DNA of 64,000 nt from Firmicutes bacterium AM31-12AC (GTDB lineage Bacteria > Bacillota > Clostridia > Lachnospirales > Lachnospiraceae). The notes below the pieces were generated by a model. It was not told where the DNA came from, ran no database searches, and was given only the letters and a program-made list of their open reading frames with translations. Numbering within the stretch: position 1 is the first letter of the stretch; each line of letters begins with the position of its first letter. Positions 7,852 to 16,534 of the stretch are shown here, in pieces. A program made the translations under genes and the position numbers. Location of the stretch: contig QUJA01000003.1 of NCBI GenBank assembly GCA_003480425.1, forward strand, positions 88,485 to 152,484, written 5' to 3'.

Positions 7852-9048
7852 TTAGCGAATCGTCAATTCAAGAATTTTATCCAGAAGTTTATTGGCTGCA
7901 TCCTCCTTGCTCATAAGCGGAAGTGATGTTTCCTCCTTCTGCGTAATCAGAGTCAATACATTGGTATCTCCCTGGAAGCCTGCGCCAGCCTCTTTTACAT
8001 TGTTGGCTGCAACCATATCCAGGTTTTTCTTTTCAAGTTTGGCTCTGGAATTACTGATCATATTCTGGGTTTCCATAGAAAAGCCACATAAAAACTGTCC
8101 TTCTCTTTTATTTTCTCCCAAATATTTCAAAATGTCATCTGTCCGTTCTAACTCTATAGACATCTGACCTTCTTTTTTCTTAACTTTTTCAGAACTAACA
8201 ACTGCCGGACGATAGTCCGCAACAGCCGCAGCTTTGATAATAATATCCTGCTCATTACTGATTCTCGTCACCGCTTCAAACATATCTTTTGCCGTAACGA
8301 TTGGCACAACCTTTACAAAAAGCGGAGCTTCAATCGCAGTACGTCCACTTACCAGCGTAACCTCTGCACCACGAAGCATCGCAGCTTTTGCAATTGCATA
8401 TCCCATTTTACCCGAAGAATGATTCGTAATGTATCTTACCGGATCAATTGCTTCTTGTGTCGGTCCTGCCGTAACAAGAATCTTCTTGCCTTGCAAATCT
8501 TTCTCACGGGCAATCTCTTTTTCAATATATGCAAGCAGAGTCTCCGGTTCCGGCATCTTACCTGCCCCCGTATCTCCACATGCCAAATATCCGCTTGCCG
8601 GCTGGATCACCTCATATCCATAATGCTCCAATGTTTTTAAATTATCCTGCACGATAGGATTCTCAAACATATTCGTATTCATAGCCGGTGAAATATATTT
8701 CTTACATTTACATGCCATCACCGTAGTAGTCAGCATATCATCTGCAATTCCATGCGCAAGCTTTCCAATAACATTGGCACTTGCCGGTGCGATCATTACT
8801 ACATCCGCTTTCTTTGCTATTGAAACATGCTCTACTTGAAACTGAAAATTCCGGTCAAATGTATCCACCAGACATTTATTTCCCGTAAGGCTCTCAAATG
8901 TAATAGGATTAATAAAATTCGTCGCATTCTGTGTCATCAACACATGCACATCCGCATGAAGCTTCTTCAATGCACTTGCAAGTGATGCAATCTTATATGC
9001 TGCAATGCTTCCTGTTACACCTAATAACACTGTTTTTCCCTTCAACAT
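7852..9048 (-). CDS. coaBC: Bifunctional phosphopantothenoylcysteine decarboxylase / phosphopantothenate-cysteine ligase
   Basis: The 398 residues cover both domains at normal length. The CoaC part (1 to about 185) has the flavin-binding GVTGSIAAYK, catalytic His74 in VEHVSIA, the PAMNTNM motif at 121-127 and the flap Cys157 in ACGDTGAGKMPEPE. The CoaB part (about 188-398) opens with ILVTAGPTQEAIDPVRYI and NHSSGKMG and contains AAVADYRP. The enzyme joins 4'-phosphopantothenate to cysteine and decarboxylates the product to 4'-phosphopantetheine on the way to coenzyme A. AAGGAAG precedes the ATG. It is followed by the probable pantothenate transporter and is divergent from the T-box transporter gene. 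Confidence 0.95.
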   Translation of the reverse strand: MLKGKTVLLGVTGSIAAYKIASLASALKKLHADVHVLMTQNATNFINPITFESLTGNKCLVDTFDRNFQFQVEHVSIAKKADVVMIAPASANVIGKLAHGIADDMLTTTVMACKCKKYISPAMNTNMFENPIVQDNLKTLEHYGYEVIQPASGYLACGDTGAGKMPEPETLLAYIEKEIAREKDLQGKKILVTAGPTQEAIDPVRYITNHSSGKMGYAIAKAAMLRGAEVTLVSGRTAIEAPLFVKVVPIVTAKDMFEAVTRISNEQDIIIKAAAVADYRPAVVSSEKVKKKEGQMSIELERTDDILKYLGENKREGQFLCGFSMETQNMISNSRAKLEKKNLDMVAANNVKEAGAGFQGDTNVLTLITQKEETSLPLMSKEDAANKLLDKILELTIR

Positions 9049-9166
9049 CTTCCATCTTCCTTTCCAGTTTCTATAAATGAATTCGATTTATTATAAACTA
9101 CTCAAAAATACAATTCAAGTCAATCATAAAGATACTCTGTTTTTTGTTTCATACAAAATTTGTTCT

Positions 9167-9193
9167 TGACATTTCATTTCAGAGGTCTATAAT
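9167..9193 (+). promoter_or_regulatory. Promoter of the T-box transporter transcript
   Basis: TTGACA (9167-9172) and TATAAT (9188-9193) are both perfect consensus boxes. The 15-nt spacing is shorter than ideal. They lie just upstream of the T-box leader, as expected for its transcription start. Confidence 0.65.
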
Positions 9194-9213
9194 GCGTAAT
9201 TGTAAAACAAATA

Positions 9214-9488
9214 CAGTTCACCGAAATTCGTCGATGAGAACAATGCCATATCTTATTTTATTTCACAGAGAGCCTGCGTTTGCTGGAAGCAGGTAATAAA
9301 CAGATAAGGATATCCTCTCTAAGAAGCGGGTTGAAAGCACGATTAAGTAAACCTCGCCGGTCTCCTCCGTTATAGGGAACGCGTATGATAGTACGTTAGA
9401 GTGTTGCAGATTTTATTTGCAGAATTAGGGTGGTAACGCGGATTTATTCGTCCCTTTTCAGATTTTTGGTCTGAGAAGGGATTTTTTT
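9214..9488 (+). promoter_or_regulatory. T-box riboswitch (tRNA-sensing leader), possibly isoleucine
   Basis: The diagnostic T-box AGGGTGGTAACGCGG lies at 9427-9441. Upstream is a stem I region with the AGAGAGCC...GCTGGAAGC distal signature (9269-9291), and downstream is an intrinsic terminator. The bulge UGGU pairs with a tRNA ending ACCA, so the discriminator base must be A; this excludes Asp, Asn, Ser and Gly. The best candidate specifier is ATC (Ile), directly before CTCTCT at 9315-9320. The specifier is tentative because the triplet is followed by C rather than the usual purine and a competing helix could involve it. Uncharged tRNA would favour antitermination and expression of the BASS transporter. 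Confidence 0.85.
9451..9488 (+). terminator. T-box terminator hairpin
   Basis: CCCTTTTCAGA pairs with TCTGAGAAGGG and is followed by ATTTTTTT. Its left arm overlaps the antiterminator formed with the T-box sequence, which gives the mutually exclusive folds needed for control. Confidence 0.85.
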
Positions 9489-9518
9489 ATCTTTTCATCC
9501 TCTGGATTTGGTGAACAA

Positions 9519-9549
9519 GTTACGATTTACAATTCTTGTAAACCGCAAC
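9519..9549 (+). promoter_or_regulatory. Near-perfect hairpin between the T-box terminator and the start codon
   Basis: Fourteen positions pair around a TTC loop (GTTACGATTTACAA against TTGTAAACCGCAAC, with two A-C mismatches). It lies 31 nt before the ATG and 16 nt before the ribosome-binding site. It may be an operator or a second RNA element; no T-run follows. Confidence 0.45.
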
Positions 9550-9580
9550 ATGAACAAACATATTTTAGGAGGTACTCGTA

Positions 9581-10609
9581 ATGAAAGCATTACAAAAAGC
9601 AAGCAAATTTTTATCAGATTATACTTCTGTGGTCGTCATCGCAATCGCAGTTGTCACATTCTTCATCCCTACCATGATGGGATGGGTTAATTTTCAGCTT
9701 TTCACTGACCCGGTATCTAACAAATTTACCTGTCAATCTATTATCATCGGTATCATCATGTTCAGCATGGGACTTACTCTTACAACTGAAGATTTCAAAA
9801 TTCTGGCGCAGCGCCCATTTGATATCTGCGTTGGTGCACTTGCCCAGTATCTGATTATGCCATTCCTCGCATTTGCACTTACTAAAGCTTTGCATCTGCC
9901 TGATGGTATCGCACTTGGTTTGATTCTTGTTGGCTGCTGCCCTGGTGGTGTATCTTCTAACATTATGTCTTATCTGTGCGGTGGGGACGTCGCATTTTCT
10001 GTCGGAATGACAACCGTTTCTACACTGCTTTCCCCAGTCATGACACCGCTTATGGTCTCATTGCTTGCCAGCGGCACACAGATCAGCATCAAAGGACTTC
10101 CAATGTTCGTATCCATCATTGAAACTGTAATTCTCCCTGTCGGTGTTGGTTTCTTGTTAAATTATCTCTATGGCAAAAAGAAAATGTTCCATGAGATTCA
10201 GCAAATGATGCCTGGTGTTGCCGTACTTGGTCTTGCCTGCGTAGTCGGTGGAGTTGTTTCTTCTCAGGGTTCTAAATTCTTCCAATCCGGTGTTGTCATC
10301 TTCGTCGCTGTATTACTTCATAATGGACTCGGATATTTACTTGGCTACGGAGCCGGAAAACTTGTAGGTATGAATACCTCTAAAAAAAGAACCATTGCCA
10401 TCGAAGTCGGTATGCAGAACGCAGGACTTGCAACTAACCTTGCAACTACAACAGCTCAGTTTGCTTCTACTCCGGAGTCAGCAATCATCTGTGCTGTATC
10501 TTGTACATGGCACTCCATCTCCGGTACTCTGTTAGCCGGTATGTTTGCAATGTATGATAAACATAAAGCAAAAGAAAATAAAGTTGGTGTTATGGCTGAA
10601 GCAAAATAA
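9581..10609 (+). CDS. BASS-family transporter under T-box control
   Basis: The 342 residues form about ten membrane helices of the bile acid:sodium symporter fold. Hallmarks include FSMGLTLT in the first repeat, GCCPGGVSSNIMSYL and EVGMQNAGLA in the crossing helices, and a C-terminal WHSISG. AGGAGG lies 9 nt before the ATG. Bacterial members carry organic anions; one, PanS of Salmonella, moves ketopantoate, and plant relatives move pyruvate and other 2-oxo acids. Amino-acid-starvation control by the leader, together with the divergent coaBC gene, points to a branched-chain 2-oxo acid or a pantothenate precursor. That ligand is an inference; bile acid uptake is unlikely. Confidence 0.85.
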   Translation: MKALQKASKFLSDYTSVVVIAIAVVTFFIPTMMGWVNFQLFTDPVSNKFTCQSIIIGIIMFSMGLTLTTEDFKILAQRPFDICVGALAQYLIMPFLAFALTKALHLPDGIALGLILVGCCPGGVSSNIMSYLCGGDVAFSVGMTTVSTLLSPVMTPLMVSLLASGTQISIKGLPMFVSIIETVILPVGVGFLLNYLYGKKKMFHEIQQMMPGVAVLGLACVVGGVVSSQGSKFFQSGVVIFVAVLLHNGLGYLLGYGAGKLVGMNTSKKRTIAIEVGMQNAGLATNLATTTAQFASTPESAIICAVSCTWHSISGTLLAGMFAMYDKHKAKENKVGVMAEAK

Positions 10610-10631
10610 ACAGCCTTCCTTAAAAGCATAA

Positions 10632-10675
10632 AAAGCAGGATATACATTCTCTTAAAATGTATGTCCTGCTTTATT
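10632..10675. terminator. Bidirectional terminator between convergent genes
   Basis: AAAGCAGGATATACAT pairs with ATGTATGTCCTGCTTT around a 9-nt loop. It lies between the stop of the BASS gene and the stop of the convergent dehydrogenase and can serve both. Confidence 0.85.
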
Positions 10676-10689
10676 ATATTTCTCAAACT

Positions 10690-11622
10690 CTACGCAAAGA
10701 ATTCTTTCACCTGTCCAAATATAATGTCCATCAATTTCGTTCTTGCCTCGACGCTCGCCCATGCAATATGCGGCGTAATTAAAAGTTTTCCACTGTCTTT
10801 GATTTTTCTAAGAGGATTATCCACACTCATCGGTTCTTTTGTCAACACATCCAGACCAGCCGCAGCAATTTCACTCGTTTCTAACGCATCATATAAATCC
10901 TGCTCCACTACTATCGGACCCCTTCCAAGATTCAGAAATATCGCATTTTTCTTCATTTTGACAAATGCTTCCCGGTTCATCAGCCCTTCTGTATACTCAT
11001 TAAGCGGAGCATGCACCGACACAATATCCGATGTGGATAACAATGTGTCTAAGTCAACCTGCTCATACCCTTCCTGTGCCGGACTTCCCGATGCAGAATA
11101 ATAAATCACATGTGCACCAAATGCTCTTGCAATCTCCGTTACTCTTCTTCCAATATTTCCAAGCCCGATAATTCCCCATGTTTTTCCATGAATCTCTGTA
11201 AAATGTTCTGCAAAATGTGTAAACTGTACATCATTTACATAATGCTCTTCTTTCACATAGTCATCATAGTAACGCATCTTTTCCAATAAATAAAACAACA
11301 TTGCAAATGTATGCTGCGTCACTGTCTCTGTAGAATATCCCGCCACGTTCCGCCATGCGATCCCTCGTTTTTCCAGATATTCCTTATCCAGATTATTTGT
11401 ACCGGTCGCTGTGACGCAAACTAATTTTAGATTCTTTGCAGTACCGATCGTCTGCTCATTAATCTGTACTTTATTCAGAATAATTACATCCGCATCCTTC
11501 ACCCTTTCCGGCACTTCTTCTATGGAAGAAAAGTCATACTTGACAACTTCTCCCAGTGTTTCATATTGTGACAGGTCAATATCCTCACCAATTGTTTTTA
11601 CATCTAAAAATACGATTTTCAT
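10690..11622 (-). CDS. D-2-hydroxyacid dehydrogenase (glycerate / hydroxypyruvate reductase-like)
   Basis: From the chosen start the protein has 310 residues. It is a two-domain D-isomer-specific NAD-dependent dehydrogenase. The Rossmann motif GIIGLGNIGRRV is in the middle. The catalytic Arg is in LNLGRGPIV, the Glu in the segment after LDVLTKEPM and the His in TPHIAWAS, giving the full Arg-Glu-His triad. Such enzymes interconvert 2-oxo and D-2-hydroxy acids; glycerate/hydroxypyruvate is the nearest-looking subgroup. The start is the Met of MKIVFLDV, because GGAG precedes it by 7 nt; a frame four codons longer lacks such a site. It follows the EAL-protein gene on the same strand after a short gap and may be its last cotranscribed gene. 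Confidence 0.85.
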   Translation of the reverse strand: MKIVFLDVKTIGEDIDLSQYETLGEVVKYDFSSIEEVPERVKDADVIILNKVQINEQTIGTAKNLKLVCVTATGTNNLDKEYLEKRGIAWRNVAGYSTETVTQHTFAMLFYLLEKMRYYDDYVKEEHYVNDVQFTHFAEHFTEIHGKTWGIIGLGNIGRRVTEIARAFGAHVIYYSASGSPAQEGYEQVDLDTLLSTSDIVSVHAPLNEYTEGLMNREAFVKMKKNAIFLNLGRGPIVVEQDLYDALETSEIAAAGLDVLTKEPMSVDNPLRKIKDSGKLLITPHIAWASVEARTKLMDIIFGQVKEFFA

Positions 11623-11639
11623 GCTAATCTCCATTCATT

Positions 11640-14069
11640 TTAGTCCACGATTTGTCTCAATATTTCTTCCTCGCATACCGGTCTGGAGAAATAATATCCC
11701 TGAATCAGGTCGATTCCCCACTGGTTTAGCAATTCTACTTCTTTCTTTTCTTCCACACCTTCTGCGATCAGATTATATCCCTGATTTTTTAGAATTGCAC
11801 ACATATTTCGATAGAACCTTGCTACTTTTTCATCTTCCATAATTCCCTGAAGTAATGAACGATCCATCTTAACACATGCAAACGGAAGTTTTAATACAGT
11901 ATTCAGATTTGCATACCCCGAACCAAAATCATCCAGACACAATCCTATTCTTTCTGCCTGTAATTCTTTTACAAAACGATAAAGTTCTTCATTATATTCT
12001 GTTGCCACCGTCTCCGTAATCTCGAACTGGAAAAACGAAACCGGAAGATCGTATTCGCGAATCATAGCTATCAAACTATGACAGTATCCCTTTTTCAAAA
12101 ACTGTGCTGGGGAAAGATTAAATTTCACACTTAGTAACTTTTCTCGCAACTTAGGATTTGCTTTCATAAAACGGCAGATTCTTCGAAATTGAAGAGAACT
12201 TAACGCATTAATCTGACCCGTATTTTCTGCAATTCTAATAAATACATCCGGCGGTATCATACCAAATTTCGGATGTCTTAAACGGCTTAGTGCTTCTACC
12301 GCTACAAACCTTTGTCTTTCTAATGAATATATCGGCTGATAATATACTTCAAATAAATCCTCACGGATTGCTTTTGGCAGAAAGCTTTCGATTTCCTTTT
12401 CATATTGAAAGCCATCCATGGTTTCTTGATTGCCCTGGATCACGATTGTATCACCACTTTTTACTGCCTGCGCCGTCAGATATTCAATATATGATAGGAC
12501 TACCTCACTCTCCTGACCATGTTCATATTCCACACCACATATGATTGCCGGAATATGAATTTGTTCTTCACCAATCCGAAGCTCTTCGTCAAATAATTCT
12601 TTCAGTTCCTTTTGCATCCGCTTTGCCTCAGATTTTGAATATGCAGTAAGAATAAACTGATTTCCTCCTACACGGAACATCTGGTTTACATCCACCCGCT
12701 CCTTTATATACTCTGAAACCTTCCGAAGCATTTCATTTCCAAAGCTTGTTCCATAAATCGTATTCACACGTTTTAATTGAAACAGCACAACTGCTGTCAT
12801 ATAGATTTTAGAAACCTTCTGTTCTGGCAGCCACTCTTGAAAATACTGAATATCCGGCAACTGTGTCAGGTTGTCTCTACGTGCCAGTTTATTATAAATC
12901 GTTGCCTCTACTCGAAACTGCATATTATGAAATGCTGTATGTAACAATCCACTCATCAAAATAATGGAAAAGATCAGATTTCCAAGCTCAAATATGAAAC
13001 CATATCTCGTAATATCAAATACCCAGTAGAGCAGCAATGAAGTGATTCCTATTACAGATACTACTACAAATGCAAATAAAATTGTTCTGATTTCTTCCGT
13101 CCTTTTTTCCTGATATTCTTTATATAAGCATATTTCCAATATTATAATTGCGATTACAATAAGTATATGCGTAATTCTCAGCATATCGATAAGCTCAAAT
13201 ACTTGAAGCAGTTTCAATACACTCTGTACCAGAATATTTACATAAAAAATATACTTCAACCAATTCAGAATCCTATATTTCTCCATTCCTCTGGTATCCC
13301 CAATAAAATGAATCATCGGAATAGGGAAAAACATAAACATGTAAAACGAAACATAAGCTACTGCCGGAGAGTAATCAAACAAGTTCTGAAACAGAGAGGT
13401 ATCTGTCAGACACCATATTCCACAACTGACCAAGTAAATCGCTGCATGTAAAAATCGTGTTTCTACAACCTTCTTGTATTTTAAATAAATATGAACTACT
13501 AATGATGCCATGCTGATTAAAAACATGATAAACACAAGCAACAATACCAAACCTTCAGAAGTCAGCTGATAACGCAGAACTGCATCACTATATCCAATAT
13601 ATATGGGTTCGATTTTAAAAGTGTTGCTGCCATCATTTTTATACACACAGGTTATTTTCTTTCCGCCAACATGATCCGGAAGCTGCGTTCGACACTCTAA
13701 TTTATGCCGCATCTGAGCGTTTCTTGGAAACACTTCGTCATTATATTCATATAATACCCGTGCTCCCAATTTAATCTGAATCCGATAATATGCACCTTTT
13801 GTAATAATTGTTTTCAAATCCTCCTCACCGGTAATACCTACATGATACAGATTAAGAGTATCTTCCTTATAATTCGTAATCGTTACGGGCAGATTTACAT
13901 CTATTTTTTTGCCATCTTGATAATAAAACCAATCTGATGAAATTTCTGTTACCACACTCTCTATCTCTTGATTTTTTTGATATGTCTGTTTCACCAAAAA
14001 CGCAAGCGACATAATACAAAAAATAATTAGTAAGAATTCTATTATTCGACCTATTCTCTTTTTATTCAT
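11640..14069 (-). CDS. Membrane c-di-GMP phosphodiesterase (7TM, degenerate GGDEF, EAL)
   Basis: The protein has 809 residues. It has an N-terminal anchor (about 10-28), an extracellular beta-rich domain (about 35-165), a block of seven membrane helices (about 175-385), a GGDEF-like domain (about 395-540) and an EAL domain (about 555-800). The GGDEF signature reads GGNQF, so diguanylate cyclase activity is unlikely. The EAL part keeps EALSR, FNLSP, EITET, LDDFGSGYANL, KMDRSL and AEGVE, so hydrolysis of c-di-GMP to pGpG is expected. The extracellular plus 7TM input resembles 7TMR-DISM sensors, so an outside ligand probably sets activity. It lies 24 nt after the SulP gene in a same-strand run from 20918 to 10690. 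Confidence 0.85.
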   Translation of the reverse strand: MNKKRIGRIIEFLLIIFCIMSLAFLVKQTYQKNQEIESVVTEISSDWFYYQDGKKIDVNLPVTITNYKEDTLNLYHVGITGEEDLKTIITKGAYYRIQIKLGARVLYEYNDEVFPRNAQMRHKLECRTQLPDHVGGKKITCVYKNDGSNTFKIEPIYIGYSDAVLRYQLTSEGLVLLLVFIMFLISMASLVVHIYLKYKKVVETRFLHAAIYLVSCGIWCLTDTSLFQNLFDYSPAVAYVSFYMFMFFPIPMIHFIGDTRGMEKYRILNWLKYIFYVNILVQSVLKLLQVFELIDMLRITHILIVIAIIILEICLYKEYQEKRTEEIRTILFAFVVVSVIGITSLLLYWVFDITRYGFIFELGNLIFSIILMSGLLHTAFHNMQFRVEATIYNKLARRDNLTQLPDIQYFQEWLPEQKVSKIYMTAVVLFQLKRVNTIYGTSFGNEMLRKVSEYIKERVDVNQMFRVGGNQFILTAYSKSEAKRMQKELKELFDEELRIGEEQIHIPAIICGVEYEHGQESEVVLSYIEYLTAQAVKSGDTIVIQGNQETMDGFQYEKEIESFLPKAIREDLFEVYYQPIYSLERQRFVAVEALSRLRHPKFGMIPPDVFIRIAENTGQINALSSLQFRRICRFMKANPKLREKLLSVKFNLSPAQFLKKGYCHSLIAMIREYDLPVSFFQFEITETVATEYNEELYRFVKELQAERIGLCLDDFGSGYANLNTVLKLPFACVKMDRSLLQGIMEDEKVARFYRNMCAILKNQGYNLIAEGVEEKKEVELLNQWGIDLIQGYYFSRPVCEEEILRQIVD

Positions 14070-14093
14070 TCTATACCTTATTCCTTCTTCATA

Positions 14094-15740
14094 CTATTTT
14101 ACAAGAGACTCTGCATAATTCAATGCTTCAACGATATTTGTGCGGAAATTATCTTTTCCAACATCTTCTACAAAATGATCTTTCTCCATAACTGCCATCG
14201 GCTGTTCATTTACATGGGAGAATATAATTGTAATATGTTTTTTCTCAGCCCGTTCTACAAGTTCTCTCAACGTTTTCATCGCACTTGCATCGATAGCAGG
14301 TACGCTTCTCATTCGAATTACGATTACTTTTGTTCTGTGATCACTGTTAATACCTAATATCTGGTCTGCTGCTGCAAAGAACAATGGTCCTGAAATCTCA
14401 AACACACGAATACTTCGAGGGATATCTCTTAGTTTTTCAGCTTCACCTGGTGTGATATCCGGCTCATCAACGTATTTCCATGTTTTAATATCTGCTGTTT
14501 CTGCCATACGTTTCATAAATAACAAGGATGCAAGCACGACACCGACTTCAATTGCAACTACCAGATCAAAGAATACTGTCAGGAAGAATGTTGCAACCAA
14601 TACAATCACATCACTCTTCGGTGCTGTTTTGCACAGTCTGAAAAATGAATTCCAGTCTGCCATATTTGCCGCCACGACAAGAAGTACTGCAGCAAGCGTT
14701 GTCATTGGGATCAATGCTGCAAGCGGCATCAAAAGAAGTAAAATAATTGCCAGTGTGATACAATGTACAATTCCGGCAATCGGAGTACGTCCCCCGTTTC
14801 TTACATTTGCCGCTGTTCTGGCAATTGCACCTGTAGCAGGAATTCCTCCGAAAAGTCCTGAGAAAATATTTCCAAGTCCCTGTCCGATAAGTTCTGCATT
14901 CGACTTATGATTATCTCCTATCATACCATCTGAAACAACTGCTGACAGAAGCGATTCGATTCCAGCCAGAATTGCAATTGTAAATGCTGGTGAAAGCATC
15001 TCCTGTACCAGCTCAAAAGACACGGATGGCATATGAAATGCCGGGAATGAAGAATTTAATTTCCCGTAAACACTTCCTATCGTATTGACCGGAAGATTAG
15101 CAAAATATACGATTGCTGTTGTTATAATAATAGCAACTAAAGAACCGGGAATTTTATCTGTCACCTTCGGCCACACAAGCATGATTACAACAGCCAGTGC
15201 ACCAATTCCCAGGGCAACTGCATTAATTGTTGAAATATGATTTGCATACGCAATGATTTTTTGCACAAACTCGGATGGAACTGCTCCCATCTCAAGACCG
15301 AAGAAATCTTTCAACTGTCCGACAAATAAAGTCACTGCGATACCACAGGTAAACCCTGTCGTTATTGTATATGGAATATATTTGATCAAGGAACCAAATC
15401 TACACAATCCCATGATTACCAGAATAATTCCGGCTAAAATCGTCGCTACAACCAGCCCGTCTGTTCCATACTGGGCAACAATCCCATATATAATTACGAC
15501 AAACGCCGCCGTTGGGCCTCCAATCTGCACACGGCTTCCACCAAAAAACGAAATAAAGAAGCCTGCAATGATTGCAGTATAAAGACCTTGCTCAGGTCCT
15601 ACTCCGGAAGCAATTGCAAGAGCAATTGAAAGTGGTAATGCAATAATCGCAACAATGATTCCGGAAATGATATCCTTCATCAATTGTTCTTTATTATAAT
15701 CTTTTAATACGTCAAACAACTTTGGTTTTAAATCATTCAT
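14094..15740 (-). CDS. SulP-family anion transporter with C-terminal STAS domain
   Basis: The 548 residues begin with a short cytosolic stretch and then the SulP core: SGIIVAIIALPLSIALAIASG, GGSRVQIGGPTAAF and FGGIPATGAIARTAANV are family signatures. A STAS domain fills about 440-545 (RSIRVFEISGPLFFAA and IRMRSVPAIDASAM). Bacterial SulP proteins carry sulfate, bicarbonate or dicarboxylates with protons or sodium; sequence alone does not settle which. Its start overlaps the stop of the methyltransferase gene by 8 nt, so translation is probably coupled. It is embedded among c-di-GMP proteins, which suggests shared expression rather than a proven functional link. Confidence 0.9.
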   Translation of the reverse strand: MNDLKPKLFDVLKDYNKEQLMKDIISGIIVAIIALPLSIALAIASGVGPEQGLYTAIIAGFFISFFGGSRVQIGGPTAAFVVIIYGIVAQYGTDGLVVATILAGIILVIMGLCRFGSLIKYIPYTITTGFTCGIAVTLFVGQLKDFFGLEMGAVPSEFVQKIIAYANHISTINAVALGIGALAVVIMLVWPKVTDKIPGSLVAIIITTAIVYFANLPVNTIGSVYGKLNSSFPAFHMPSVSFELVQEMLSPAFTIAILAGIESLLSAVVSDGMIGDNHKSNAELIGQGLGNIFSGLFGGIPATGAIARTAANVRNGGRTPIAGIVHCITLAIILLLLMPLAALIPMTTLAAVLLVVAANMADWNSFFRLCKTAPKSDVIVLVATFFLTVFFDLVVAIEVGVVLASLLFMKRMAETADIKTWKYVDEPDITPGEAEKLRDIPRSIRVFEISGPLFFAAADQILGINSDHRTKVIVIRMRSVPAIDASAMKTLRELVERAEKKHITIIFSHVNEQPMAVMEKDHFVEDVGKDNFRTNIVEALNYAESLVK

Positions 15741-16527
15741 GTTTCTTATTATCCCTTTTCCTTATAATGTCTACTGTATGTGAACCGGCCCCCACCAGTT
15801 CCAAGCGCTCGCAAGTAGACAAATGATATTCTATAAATGTCTGAAATGTTTTTTCATCCATCGCATTTAATACCGGTCGCATATAATCCGACGGACCATC
15901 TGCAGAAATGATCTGTATACGTTCCATTCCTGCCGCATCATTATATGAATCGATATCTTCCAGTCTCACATAATCATACAAATCGGCCTCTTCCGGCTGT
16001 ACTCTGAATTTTTCATCTATCTTACCGTTTTCCATACATTCCAAAATGTGATTCTGTTTAAACCCATAAGTCAAAACACTATACTCATTCATACAGTATG
16101 CCACCAGAATCACACCTTCATCTTTTAACACACGTTTCGCTTCAGTAAGAGCTTTCACCTTATCCTCCTTTGAGTACAAATGGTACATCGGTCCAAATAT
16201 AAGAATCAGATCAAACTCTTTGTCCTGAAAACGGGAAAGCTTCATTGCATTTCCCTGATATGCTTTTACAGCACTGTTTTTCTTTTTCAAAATTCCCAGA
16301 TTGTATTTCACAAGTTCTACTGCTGTCACATCGTATCCTTCTTCGGCGAGTTGAACGCTATATCTTCCGGTTCCTGCACCCACATCCAGAATTTTTGCAG
16401 ACTTATCCACAGGCAAATATTTATGAATATATTTCATAGAAGTAATAAACTCCACCTGACCATGTCTGCTTGTCAGACGTTTTTCTTCGTTAAACTTATT
16501 ATAATATTTTTCAAGTTCTGTCATCAT
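15733..16527 (-). CDS. Class I SAM-dependent methyltransferase
   Basis: The 264 residues have the SAM-binding motif I ILDVGAGTGRYS (about 45-56), an acidic end of strand 2 in VTAVELV, motif II-like FDLILIFGPMYHLY and motif III AKRVLKDEGVILVAY. This is a small-molecule-type methyltransferase fold (Methyltransf_11/25 group); the substrate is not evident. Two ATG codons are adjacent at the start and either can be used. It ends 8 nt inside the SulP gene and begins 7 nt after the stop of the GGDEF/HD-GYP gene, so all three are in one transcript. Confidence 0.8.
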   Translation of the reverse strand: MMTELEKYYNKFNEEKRLTSRHGQVEFITSMKYIHKYLPVDKSAKILDVGAGTGRYSVQLAEEGYDVTAVELVKYNLGILKKKNSAVKAYQGNAMKLSRFQDKEFDLILIFGPMYHLYSKEDKVKALTEAKRVLKDEGVILVAYCMNEYSVLTYGFKQNHILECMENGKIDEKFRVQPEEADLYDYVRLEDIDSYNDAAGMERIQIISADGPSDYMRPVLNAMDEKTFQTFIEYHLSTCERLELVGAGSHTVDIIRKRDNKKHE

Positions 16528-16534
16528 AGATGTT

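Noticed and set aside
9214..9488. Aspartate-specific T-box (GAT before ATC)
   Set aside because: The UGGU bulge needs a tRNA with discriminator base A, while tRNA-Asp has G.
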